Assembly: GCA_035551355.1 (NCBI GenBank)
Contig: DASZNF010000141.1
Location: forward strand, 1-64,000
DNA from: DATATV01 sp035551355
GTDB lineage: Bacteria; Actinomycetota; Actinomycetes; Mycobacteriales; Pseudonocardiaceae
Direction: 5' to 3'
DNA: 64,000 nucleotides
Shown: in pieces, positions 17,037 through 25,900 of the stretch
Position numbering within the stretch: position 1 is the first letter of the stretch
How the letters are laid out: each line of letters starts with the position of its first letter
Program-made: the position numbers and the translations under genes
The notes under the pieces: model-generated
The model's database searches: none
What the model was told of the DNA's origin: nothing
What the model saw: the letters and a program-made list of their open reading frames with translations, nothing else

Positions 17037-17806
17037 TGCAGACCGGCGATGTCGCGGGTGATGGCGGCCGCGGTGGCCATCAGCCGGGGCACGAACCGCT
17101 CGCGCAACTGCTCCGGCGACACCCGGCCGGCGTTGGCCGACACGTTGAGCGCGGCGATCACCCGCCCGCCCGAACCGAGGATCGGCGCGGCGGCCGAGCG
17201 CACGCCCTCCTCGCGTTCCCCGTCCACCATGGCGAAACCCTGCCCGGCCACCCGGCGCAGCTCGGCTCGCAGCGCGGCCGGATCGGTCAGCGTGTGCGGG
17301 GTCAGGCCGCGCAGTTCGGTGGTGTCCAAATAGGACTTCAGTTCCGATTCGGGCAGCGCGGCCAGCAGCACCCGGCCCATCGAGGTCGGATAGGCGGGCA
17401 GCCGGGAGCCGACGTTGAGCGTGATGGTCATCGACCGCGAGGCCGGAACCCGCGCCACATAGACGATCTCGCCGCCGTCCAGCACCGCCATCGAACTGGA
17501 CTCGCGCAGTTCGTCGGACAGCTCGCGCATGTGCGAGGTGGCGTGCTCCCAGAACGGCAACGCCGCGAGATAGCCGTAACCCAGCCGCAGAACCCTTGGC
17601 GTGAGCCGGAAACTGCGCCCGTCGGTCTCGGCGAAGCCCAGCCGCTCCAGGGTGAGCAGGATGCGCCGCGCGGTGGCCCGGGTGTACCCGGTCACGGAGG
17701 CGGCCTCGCTCACCGTCATCGCCGGACGCTGCCCGGAAAAGCACTGCAACAGCCGGAAGGCCTTCTCCACCGAGTCGATGACATCGGGGTCCTCTCGCGA
17801 CACCAC
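17033..17806 (-). CDS. IclR-family regulator (PcaR/PobR-like)
   Basis: A 257-residue regulator. The winged HTH is MTVSEAASVTGYTRATARRI followed by LLTLERLGFAETDGRSFRLT; the C-terminal GAF-like ligand domain contains LRESSSMAVLDGGEIVYVAR, YPTSMGRVLLAALP and GVRSAAAPILGSGGRVIAALN. This layout matches the PcaR/PcaU/PobR group that controls protocatechuate and hydroxybenzoate genes. GTG start at 17806 (a second GTG follows immediately), with a purine-rich AGGGAGGGG ahead. It is convergent with the transporter-CMD-lactonase genes and divergent from the dimeric-barrel gene, and is their likely regulator. Confidence 0.93.
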   Translation of the reverse strand: MVSREDPDVIDSVEKAFRLLQCFSGQRPAMTVSEAASVTGYTRATARRILLTLERLGFAETDGRSFRLTPRVLRLGYGYLAALPFWEHATSHMRELSDELRESSSMAVLDGGEIVYVARVPASRSMTITLNVGSRLPAYPTSMGRVLLAALPESELKSYLDTTELRGLTPHTLTDPAALRAELRRVAGQGFAMVDGEREEGVRSAAAPILGSGGRVIAALNVSANAGRVSPEQLRERFVPRLMATAAAITRDIAGLH

Positions 17807-17835
17807 CCCTCCCTTCCTGAAGGGAACGGTACCCG

Positions 17836-18492
17836 ATGACCGAAGGACTGCTGTTCGTCCGCGCCGAGCCCGGCCGCGTGCCGGAGGCGGAATTCCACGA
17901 CTGGTACGACCACGAGCACGCGCCGGCCCGGCTGTCCGTGCCCGGAGTGCGCACCGGCTACCGGTACCGAGCGCTGGACGGGCAGCGGCCGACCTGGCTG
18001 GCCTGGTACGAACTGGACATCGACGTGCTGACCGGCCCGGCCTACCAGGGCATCAGCGCGCGCAGCCCGTGGGAACAGTCGGTGGTCGACCGGCTGGACG
18101 CCCTGGAACGCCGGGTGTACCGGCTGGTGGCCGACGCCGGTGAACCGGTGGTCGCGGCCCCGGTACTCGTCGCGGTGGGGTTGACCACCGACGACGAGCC
18201 GGGCCTGGACGCCTGGTACCGCGAGGAGCACATCCCGTTGCTGCACGCCATTCCCGGCTGGCATCGCACCCGCCGCTACCGGCTGGTCGAGGGCGCGGGC
18301 CCGGATCTGCTGGCCTTCCACGAGATTTCCGGCACCGAGCTGTTCGACTCGCCCGGCTACCGCGCGGCCACCGCCACCCCGTGGCGGACCAGCGTCCTGG
18401 GCCGGGCCTCGGGCCGGGAACGCCGGGTGTACGGCTACCACAACACCGTCGCACCCGGGCTCACCACGGAGCGTCGCCGTCCGGATCGATGA
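17836..18492 (+). CDS. Duplicated dimeric alpha/beta-barrel (EthD/DUF4286-like) protein
   Basis: A 218-residue protein made of two ferredoxin-like repeats. Repeat one has EFHDWYDHEHAPARLSVPGV and repeat two DAWYREEHIPLLHAIPGWHR; both keep the W-Y-x-x-E-H-x-P motif used by EthD-like monooxygenase/isomerase folds. Only 29 bp separate its start from the divergent IclR gene, so it is probably under IclR control and part of the same catabolic island. Small cofactor-free enzymes of this fold act on aromatic or polyketide intermediates. Function not proven. Confidence 0.8.
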   Translation: MTEGLLFVRAEPGRVPEAEFHDWYDHEHAPARLSVPGVRTGYRYRALDGQRPTWLAWYELDIDVLTGPAYQGISARSPWEQSVVDRLDALERRVYRLVADAGEPVVAAPVLVAVGLTTDDEPGLDAWYREEHIPLLHAIPGWHRTRRYRLVEGAGPDLLAFHEISGTELFDSPGYRAATATPWRTSVLGRASGRERRVYGYHNTVAPGLTTERRRPDR

Positions 18493-19159
18493 ACGTGCCG
18501 GTCGGGCCGTCCTTCTCGACCAGCGCCGCCCGCACGATCGGCGCGGCCCCCTCGGGGATGGTCTGGGTGCCGGCGAAGCCGTTGAGGTCGGTGGCGGTGT
18601 AGCCCGGGTCGACCACGTTGACTCGCAACTCCGGGAAGGCCCGGGCGTAGTGCACGGTCAGCATGGACACCGCGGCCTTCGACGCGCTGTAGCCGATCGC
18701 GGGCACCTTGGACTCGATGCGCTCCGGGTCGTGCACCCGGCCGAACGAGCCGAGGCCGCTGCCCACGTTGACCACGACGCCGTGCGCGCTGCGGCGCAGC
18801 AGCGGCAGGAAGGCGTGGGTGACCCGGACCAGGCCGACCACGTTGGTGTCCAGCAGGGCGGTCAGGTCGGCGCCGGTGTAGTCCTCGATCGGCATCCGAC
18901 TGCCGGCGATGCCGGCGTTGTTGACCAGCACGTCCAGCACCCCGTCGCACTCCGCGGCCACCTTCTCGGCCGCGGCGGCCACCGAGTTTTCATCGGTGAT
19001 GTCGATCAGCAGCGGCCGCGCGCCCAGTTCCTCGGCCGCCCTCGTGGCGTTGGCCTGCACCCGAGCGCCGACGTAGACGGTGTGACCGGCGGCGATGAGC
19101 TGGCGGGCGGTCTCGTAGCCGAGGCCCTTGTTGGCCCCGGTGATCACGGTGGTTGTCAT
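18461..19159 (-). CDS. Short-chain dehydrogenase/reductase
   Basis: A 232-residue classical SDR: TGANKGLGYE binds NAD(P), NNAGIAGS forms the central strand, and GYSASKAAVSMLTVHYAR carries the Tyr-x3-Lys catalytic pair; VDPGYTATDLNGFAGTQT closes the cofactor site. It overlaps the end of the previous gene by 32 bp tail-to-tail. It is divergent from the XRE regulator gene 100 bp away, a common SDR/MmyB-type regulator arrangement in actinobacteria. Substrate unknown. Confidence 0.92.
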   Translation of the reverse strand: MTTTVITGANKGLGYETARQLIAAGHTVYVGARVQANATRAAEELGARPLLIDITDENSVAAAAEKVAAECDGVLDVLVNNAGIAGSRMPIEDYTGADLTALLDTNVVGLVRVTHAFLPLLRRSAHGVVVNVGSGLGSFGRVHDPERIESKVPAIGYSASKAAVSMLTVHYARAFPELRVNVVDPGYTATDLNGFAGTQTIPEGAAPIVRAALVEKDGPTGTFIDPDGDAPW

Positions 19160-19213
19160 GTCTCCACCCTTGCCCGGCGGAGCGGGTCCTGCCAGCGACG
19201 CCGCTTCCTGGGA

Positions 19214-19226
19214 CTGGCGTTACCAG
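19214..19226. promoter_or_regulatory. Possible operator between SDR and XRE genes
   Basis: The inverted repeat CTGG-CGTTA-CCAG lies midway in the 100-bp divergent intergenic region. It is short, but in the right place for the XRE protein to control both genes. Low certainty. Confidence 0.3.
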
Positions 19227-19259
19227 GCTGTCCGGCCCCGGGCGGGGGACTATGGAGGC

Positions 19260-20120
19260 ATGAGCGAACTCGGTGCGCTGGCCACCATGTTGCGGGCCTG
19301 GCGGGAGCGGCTGTCCCCGCAGGAGGCCGGGCTGCCGGTGAACGGGCAGCGGCGCACCCAGGGGCTGCGCCGGGAGGAACTGGCCATGCTGGCCGGGGTG
19401 TCGGTGGACTACATCGTGCGACTGGAGCAGGGGCGGGCGTCCGCGCCATCCGGTCAGGTGTGCGCCGCGCTGGCCCGGGCGCTACGGCTGTCCGACGCCG
19501 AGCAGGAACACCTGTTCCGGCTGGCCGGGCAGGCGCAGGGCAACGGCCGGATCGGCCACCTGGTGCCGCAGAGCGTGCGCAGGCTGACCGAGCGGCTGGA
19601 CGATCGTCCGATCGCGGTGTACGACGCGATGTGGACGCTGGTCAGCTGGAACCGGCTGTGGGCGGCCCTGATGGGCGATCCGTCGGAGGTGAGCGAGCGG
19701 GAGCGCAACGTGATCTGGCGGCACTTCACCGGCAGACATTCGCGCACCGTGATGACCCCGTCGCAGCGCGACGAGTTCGAGTCCACCATGGTCGCCGACC
19801 TGCGCCGGACCTTGGCCCGCTACCCCGACGACCCGGAGCCCGCCGCGCTGGTCGACGAGTTGAGCCGGGTCAGCGCGGAGTTCCGGCGGGGGTGGGACGT
19901 GCTGGAGGTGACCGAGCACGTGCAGGCCACCAAGAGCGTGCGGCATCCCGCGGTGGGGCAGCTGGAGCTGGACTGCGATGTGCTCACCGCGCAGCGCGGT
20001 GATCTGCGGATCGTGGTGTACACGGCGGCGCCGGACAGCGAGGCGGAGACGAAGTTGGCGCTGTTGGCGGCGATCGGCACGCAGACCATGTCCAGTTCCG
20101 TCCACAATGGAGCGGAATGA
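19260..20120 (+). CDS. XRE regulator with MmyB-like ligand domain
   Basis: A 286-residue regulator. The N-terminal HTH contains QGLRREELAMLAGVSVDYIV followed by RLEQGRASAPSGQV, the signature of MmyB-type XRE proteins. The C-terminal 180 residues form the MmyB-like PAS-type domain with AVYDAMWTLVSWNRLWAALM and WDVLEVTEHVQATKSVRHPAVG. The ATG is chosen where the HTH homology begins. Divergent from the SDR gene, which it very probably regulates. MmyB-like domains bind fatty acid-like ligands in a solved structure, so the signal may be lipid-like. Confidence 0.9.
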   Translation: MSELGALATMLRAWRERLSPQEAGLPVNGQRRTQGLRREELAMLAGVSVDYIVRLEQGRASAPSGQVCAALARALRLSDAEQEHLFRLAGQAQGNGRIGHLVPQSVRRLTERLDDRPIAVYDAMWTLVSWNRLWAALMGDPSEVSERERNVIWRHFTGRHSRTVMTPSQRDEFESTMVADLRRTLARYPDDPEPAALVDELSRVSAEFRRGWDVLEVTEHVQATKSVRHPAVGQLELDCDVLTAQRGDLRIVVYTAAPDSEAETKLALLAAIGTQTMSSSVHNGAE

Positions 20121-20175
20121 TCCGTTCATAGAACGGATTTGGTTGATTCGCGGCATGGCTGGGTATCCGTGATCA

Positions 20176-21702
20176 ATGAGCGGTTCGATCACAACCCACG
20201 GAGAGACCGAACGAACCTACGACGCGGACCCGGTCGCACTGCTCGATCTGCTCGGCCCGCTGGGTCTGCACGCCGCGCCGCCGCGGTCGGAACAGCTGGC
20301 GGCGGTGTACCTGGACACCGAGGATCTGCGGCTGCTGCGCGCCGGGATCACGCTGCGCAGACGCACCGGCGGGCCGGACGCGGGCTGGCATCTCAAGTTG
20401 CCCGCGGGCCGGGACCACCGCGAGGAGATCGGTCATCCACTGACCCCGGAGCACACCGCGCCGCCCGCGCAGCTGGCCGCGCTGACCCGGTTACCGGCCC
20501 GGGGCGGGGAAATCGCGCCGGTCGCCGAGATCGCCACCGAACGGCGGCAGTGGGAGTTGACCGACGGCGCCGGGCAGGCGGTCGCGCACCTGGTCGGCGA
20601 CCAGGTCACCGCGCAGACGATGGGCGAGAGCACCACCGCCGAGTCCTGGCGCGAGGTCGAGGTCGAGCTGACCGGCTCCGGCACGGTGGCGCTGCTGGAC
20701 CGGATCGAGGCCGAGCTCGGCCAGGCCGGGGTGCACCGGGCGGCCGCGAAGAGCAAACTCGCCCGCCTGTTCGCCGCCGAATTGCCCGCATCGCACCCCG
20801 CGCCCGGGCGGACCGGTTCGGCCGGGGCGGCGGTAATGGATTACCTGCGGACGCAGGCCGAGCGGTTGCGGACCGGCGACGTGCTGGTGCGCCGGGACGT
20901 GCCCAACGGCGTGCACCAGCTGCGATTGGCCACGCGGCGGATGCGCAGCGCGTTGCAGGCGTACGGGCGGGTGCTGGACCCGGCCGAAACGCGGGATCTG
21001 GTGCGCGAGCTGAGATGGCTGGGCCGGCAGCTGGACGAGGCCCGGGACACCGAGGTGATCGAGGCCCGGCTGACCGAAAAACTGAATGAGCTGCCCGCCG
21101 AACTGGTGCTGGGTCCGGTGGACGCGCAGCTGACCAGATCGTTGCAACGCCGTCGCCGGGACGCGCGCGACGAGGTGCTGGCCGCGTTGGGTGGGCGGCG
21201 GTACCTGCGGCTGCACGACGCGATCGACCGGCTACTGGCCGAGCCGCCGCTGACCCGGCGCGCGAAGCGGCCCGCTTCAGCCGAACTGGCCCGGAGCGTG
21301 AACCGGGCGTGGCGGCGCACCGAACGCCGCATGCTCGCCGCGGACCGGACGCACGGCCGGGTCAACCGGGACCGGGCGCTGCACGAGACCCGCAAGGCCG
21401 CCAAACGACTGCGGTACGCGGTCGAGGTCGCGGTGCCGGCCGGCGGCCGGTCGGCGAACCGATTTCGCAAGCGGCTCAAGGAAATGCACCGGGTGCTGGG
21501 CGAACACCAGGACTCGGTGGTGTGCCGCCCGGTGATCCGGGAGCTCGGCGCGCGGGCGCATTCCGAGCGGGGCAACGGATTCACCTTCGGGCTGCTGTAC
21601 GGGCTGGAGTCCGCGCACGCGGATCGCATCGACGTGGCGCTGCCGCCGGTGTGGGAACGGTTGTCCCGCAAGAAAAGTATCCGGTGGTTCAGTCGGCGAT
21701 GA
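20176..21702 (+). CDS. CYTH and CHAD domain protein
   Basis: A 508-residue protein with an N-terminal CYTH (triphosphate tunnel) domain, residues 5-205, and a CHAD domain, residues 220-505. CYTH features are LDTEDLRLLRAGITLRRRTG and WREVEVEL. The family motif ExExK reads ETERT (residues 10-14), so the lysine is replaced by threonine. CHAD histidines and basic residues appear in GVHQLRLATRRMRSALQAYG, LHETRKAAKRLRYAVEVA and KEMHRVLGEHQD. CHAD binds inorganic polyphosphate; CYTH enzymes hydrolyse triphosphates. A polyphosphate-linked role is likely. Monocistronic. Confidence 0.93.
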   Translation: MSGSITTHGETERTYDADPVALLDLLGPLGLHAAPPRSEQLAAVYLDTEDLRLLRAGITLRRRTGGPDAGWHLKLPAGRDHREEIGHPLTPEHTAPPAQLAALTRLPARGGEIAPVAEIATERRQWELTDGAGQAVAHLVGDQVTAQTMGESTTAESWREVEVELTGSGTVALLDRIEAELGQAGVHRAAAKSKLARLFAAELPASHPAPGRTGSAGAAVMDYLRTQAERLRTGDVLVRRDVPNGVHQLRLATRRMRSALQAYGRVLDPAETRDLVRELRWLGRQLDEARDTEVIEARLTEKLNELPAELVLGPVDAQLTRSLQRRRRDARDEVLAALGGRRYLRLHDAIDRLLAEPPLTRRAKRPASAELARSVNRAWRRTERRMLAADRTHGRVNRDRALHETRKAAKRLRYAVEVAVPAGGRSANRFRKRLKEMHRVLGEHQDSVVCRPVIRELGARAHSERGNGFTFGLLYGLESAHADRIDVALPPVWERLSRKKSIRWFSRR

Positions 21703-21970
21703 GATCGGTCCGGGCGGGATTGCGCGCCGCGCTGGGCGATCGATTGGAGAACGGTCCATGCCAGATGGCTTAGCCGGCCGGAAGGCCAGGCACCGTCAGC
21801 AGGACGCCCACCGCGCGGATGTTCTGCGGTCGCTCGAAGGACGTTCGGATGACAGCAGCGATTCGAGGTGTGACAACACCGGTTCGACGGTGCGCGCTGA
21901 TGTACGTCGGCTGGTGCGGAACATCCGGGCGGGCTGGTTCGTGTACTGACCGCACAACGCGTCCCTTCGC
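21703..21970. other. Intergenic stretch without a recognisable gene
   Basis: Between the CYTH-CHAD gene and the end of the ECF41 gene no frame gives convincing protein. Short open frames on both strands (about 60 codons) have no ribosome site and no recognisable features. A small inverted repeat GGTGT-GACA-ACACC lies at 21867-21880. Confidence 0.5.
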
Positions 21971-22888
21971 TCAGGACCATGGGAACGGATCCTCCAGAAC
22001 GGCCAGCTCCAGCGAACCGAGGCGGGCCGGGTCGGCTATCATGTCGTAGCCGGTGATCCGGTCGCCTTCGCTGGTCAGGGTGATCACCCGGAGCAGCACA
22101 CCGTGTGGGGCAACGACAATGCCCACACCGCCGTTGACAAGAGCGGGCTGGGCGAACCGCGCGTCCCGGCCGAAGATGACGATCTCGCCGGCGACTCGGT
22201 CCGCGCCCTGCGCGCGCAGGGCGCGACCGGCGGGTAGGGCGGCCGGGTCGGCGGTGCGGACCACGTCGGGGGCCAGCACCGCGAGCACCGCGGTCAGATC
22301 GCCCGTCCTCGCCGCGGCCAGGAAAGCGTCGGCCACGCGCCGGGCCCGGCTGAGCTCAGTGGCGGAAATCGTTGGGGTGCCGTGGATTTTGGCTCGGGCG
22401 CGGCTGGCCAGCTTCTTGGTGGTGGCCGGTGTGCGGTCCAGGATCGGAGCTATTTCGCCGAATGGCACGGCGAACACCTCATGCAGGACGAAGGCGACTC
22501 GTTCGGCGGGGGACAAGGTGTCCAGGACGACGAGCAGGGCGCGGCCGACCGATTCGACAACCTCCGCCTCCTGTGCGGGATCCGGGGCGGTCGAAAGTGC
22601 CGGTATGTCCTCGGCGGTGCGGTCCTCGCGGCGAGATTGCCTGGTGCGCAACAGGTCCAGGCACACCCGGGACAGCACGGTGGTCAGCCAGGCGGGGAGA
22701 TTGTCGATTTCCTCCGCAGCCACCCTGGCCAGGCGGAGCCAGGTTTCCTGGATCACGTCCTCGGCCTCGGCGGCCGAGCCGAGCATGCGGTAGGCGATCG
22801 CGTGCAGCCTGCCTCGCTCCGCCTCGAACCGCCTGGCCAGGCCATCGCGGTCCGGCGTGGCCGAACCGTCGTTTCGTTCCGTTGTCAC
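21971..22888 (-). CDS. sigJ: ECF41-type RNA polymerase sigma factor (SigJ)
   Basis: A 305-residue sigma factor. Region 2 covers RFEAERGRLHAIAYRMLGSA and AEDVIQETWLRLARV, region 4 covers LSPAERVAFVLHEVFAVPFG and EIAPILDRTPATTKKLASRA. A C-terminal SnoaL-like domain (from about residue 185) ends with ITGYDMIADPARL, where ECF41 proteins usually carry a conserved NPDK-like segment. The C-terminal domain tunes sigma activity in place of an anti-sigma factor. The usual partner, a carboxymuconolactone decarboxylase/oxidoreductase/epimerase gene, is not next to it. The gene starts 73 bp from the rhamnosidase 3' end. Confidence 0.92.
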   Translation of the reverse strand: MTTERNDGSATPDRDGLARRFEAERGRLHAIAYRMLGSAAEAEDVIQETWLRLARVAAEEIDNLPAWLTTVLSRVCLDLLRTRQSRREDRTAEDIPALSTAPDPAQEAEVVESVGRALLVVLDTLSPAERVAFVLHEVFAVPFGEIAPILDRTPATTKKLASRARAKIHGTPTISATELSRARRVADAFLAAARTGDLTAVLAVLAPDVVRTADPAALPAGRALRAQGADRVAGEIVIFGRDARFAQPALVNGGVGIVVAPHGVLLRVITLTSEGDRITGYDMIADPARLGSLELAVLEDPFPWS

Positions 22889-22899
22889 CAGTCAGCACT

Positions 22900-22941
22900 C
22901 CTGCTCGCCGGACCAGCACAGTGTGTGGCCCGGCGAGCAGG
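22900..22941 (-). terminator. Terminator hairpin after the rhamnosidase gene
   Basis: A perfect 12-bp stem, CCTGCTCGCCGG (22900-22911) and CCGGCGAGCAGG (22930-22941), with an 18-nt loop lies about 20 bp beyond the rhamnosidase stop on the minus strand and before the sigJ start. No T-run. Confidence 0.6.
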
Positions 22942-22961
22942 TGCGTGACACCGGCCCCGGA

Positions 22962-25900
22962 TCAGTGCCCGGGCACCGCCTGGAAACTGGTCCGCCCGGA
23001 CCCGACGGTGTACACCGCCCGGCCGCCGGTCACCGACACCAGGCGGGCACCACCGGCACCCGTGATCACGTACCGGGTGCCCGGGCTGATCGGCAGCGCC
23101 ACCGTCGCGGTCACGTTGTCCGGCACGTCCACGCTCAGGCCGTAGCCCACCGGGGACCGTGACCAGTCGACGGTGACCGGACCGCGCTCGGTCCACTCGG
23201 TGCCCGACGCGCGCGACAAACCCTTGTCCGGCGGCGCGATCCGCACCGTCTGCGCGCCCGGGCCGGTCACCTGGACACCCAGCAGGCCCTCCAGGATGTC
23301 GACCACCCCGGCCGAACCCCAGCCGTGCGAGAAGCTGGTGTTGTCCGACTGGCTGACCGCCGAACCGGTGCACGCCGCCACCGTGCAGCCCGGGTCCCAG
23401 TCCTCCCACAGGTACGTTCCGCCCTCGGCCAGCACCTTGGCCGGGCCATCGGAAGTCGGATCGGTGAGCAGGCTGACCAGGGTGTCCGGACGGTCGGTCA
23501 GGCGCAGGGCATCTTCCAGCTGGCGCAGGTCCATCGGGCCCTGTTTCATGCCCTGGCTGGTGATGTAGTCGCCCAGTGCGGTGTAGTCCGACTGCGGCGC
23601 GATGCCGTAGTCGACCGCGTAGGTCTGCGCGTGCTCGGAATAGTTGTCGATCGGGGTCATGGTGTCGGCGGCCAGACCGTCGGAGTACAGGCCGGTCGTG
23701 GCATTGCGCAGCTGATCGTTGACCGCGCTGGTCAGCGAGTCGGCATGCCCGTTGTAGGTGCCCGCGTCGGCGTTGTCGCCCAGGATCGACGCGGCCTGCG
23801 CCACCGCGCGGTTCGCGCCGACGCCGATCGCGTTCACCACGGTTTCCGCGCCGTTGCCGGTGACCACGGTGTCGTAGCGCATGCTGGCCGGCCAGTCGAT
23901 GATGCCGTACTGGTAGCTCCCACCGCCGCCGGGCAGCTGGTACACCAGGCGCGCGGAGCCGATCGCCGCGTCGATGTAGTCGGCCACGTTGCGCATGGTC
24001 TGGAATACTTGCGACACAAGGGAAGTGTCACCGGTTTGCTGGTAATAGCGCATGACCCACTCGGGGAACATCTCGGTGTAGTCCGGGATGTCGCGTTTGG
24101 CGTCCCCGTTGGGGTACACCGCGTTCAGTGCGCCGTTGGGCCAGTAGCGTGACTGCGAGTGCATGAAGTCGACAATGGCCTCACGGGTGAGGCTGCGCTC
24201 GTCCAGCGACTCCATCGAGGCGAACGACTCGTCCACGGTGTCACCGAGGAACTGGCCCTTCTCCCGGGTCGGCGTGTCCAGGAAGGTGTTCTGCTCGGAC
24301 TGCAGCGCGGACCGCTGCATCAGGGTGAACACCGAGTCCAGTTCCGGGTTGCTGGACTGGAAGCTGGCCGCGCCATCCGTCGGGGCGTCGGTGTTCTGGA
24401 CGACCGCGGTGATGTCGTTCGTGGTCAGCATCTCGCCGGGGTTGCTGATCTGGATGTAGCGCCAGCCCCAGTACAGCAACGGTTGCGCGGTCTGCTTGCC
24501 GTTCTTCTCGGTGTAGAAGAACTGCATGTCGCTGCCCTGTGTGTCCAGTTTGGACGTTCCGGAACGGGAGTTTTCCACCCATACGCCGGAAGCGTGCGCC
24601 TTGACCAGCGGACGGTCTAGTGTGGCACTGGTGCTGTCGGTGTCCACCGCGGTGACCGTGCGGGTCTCCGGATGGCCCGCACCGTAACCATCCGCGGGCG
24701 CGTCGACCGTGATCTGGTCGCCCACATGAAGATTGGCCACCGAGGCCAGTTTCACCGTGCGGTCACCGACGGCGGTGGCCGCGGCCGAGGTGGTGTTGTT
24801 CTCCCGGTAGCTGGTGGTGATGGTCAGTGCCCGCCCGGCCTGGCCATTGCCGAGCTGGATGGACGGCACCGAGGAGTAGACCTGGCCCATATCGGCGAAC
24901 ACGGTGCCGTCGGGCAGGCGCAGCAGGCTCACCGGATGCACGGTCCGGGTGCTGATGTGCGCCTGCTCGGCGGTGAGACTGGTGAACGCGCAGGGCGCGG
25001 AGCCGCCCTCGTAGGAGCTGCAGCCGGCCGGCTCGGGTCGCGGGTGGGCGCCGATCACCACCGGCGCGGACCAGCCGCTGTCGTCGTAACCGGGCTTGTC
25101 CCAGCCGTCGATTTCCTTGGTGGCGTCGACGTATTCGACCCGGTCACCGGCGTCGGAGTTGCGGTAGGTCAGGGTGGAGATCTGCTCGGCCGCGTCCTTG
25201 GTGACCTTCCACGAGCCGTCCGACACGACGGTCTGGCTGGTGCCGTCGGCGTGGTCGATGACCACCTTCACCAGCAAGCCCGACGGCCCCTCCGGAGACG
25301 AAGGCCCGTTGGCGCGGCCTTGGCAGGTGCAGGTCCAGTAGTGGTACAGCACGCCGATGGCCAGCGGTTGGCCGGCCTGGGCCTGCTTGGTGATGTCCGA
25401 GACGTCGTAGTAGCCCTCGCCCGGGTAGCCGTAGGAGGAGGTGTCGTCCACGGTTGCGCCATTGACGTCCAGCTGCCAGGCGCCGATGGAGGCCACGTAG
25501 GCGCGGGCCCGCACCACCGGGCTGGCCGCGACGTCGACCGTCCTGCGGGCGAGGGTGTACTCGTTCTTGGCGTCGTTGCCGGTGGTGGCCCGGGCGATCC
25601 AGTCGGCGCCGGACCAATCGGAGTCACCGAGACCGGAGTCGAAGGTCGCGGTCGCGAACGGGGAGCTCTTGCCCGCCCGGTCCCAGGTGCGCACCGCCCA
25701 GTTGTAGGTGGCGCCCGGGGCCAGCGCCGGGCCGGGGTAGGACACCCAGGATTCGGCCGAGGAGGCCACCTTCCCGGAGTTCCACACCACCGCACCGCCG
25801 GGCTGGGTGAGCACGATCTGGTAGGCGGTCTGCACCTCGTTGCCGTCCGGATCCTGGGGCAGCCAGCCGAACTGCGGAGTTCCCTGCACCCCAAGGGGAT

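Noticed and set aside
21867..21880. GGTGT-GACA-ACACC inverted repeat as an operator
   Set aside because: Short, not next to a gene start, and expected by chance in this composition.
21758..21949. 63-codon plus-strand frame after the CYTH-CHAD gene
   Set aside because: No ribosome site, odd composition and no family resemblance.
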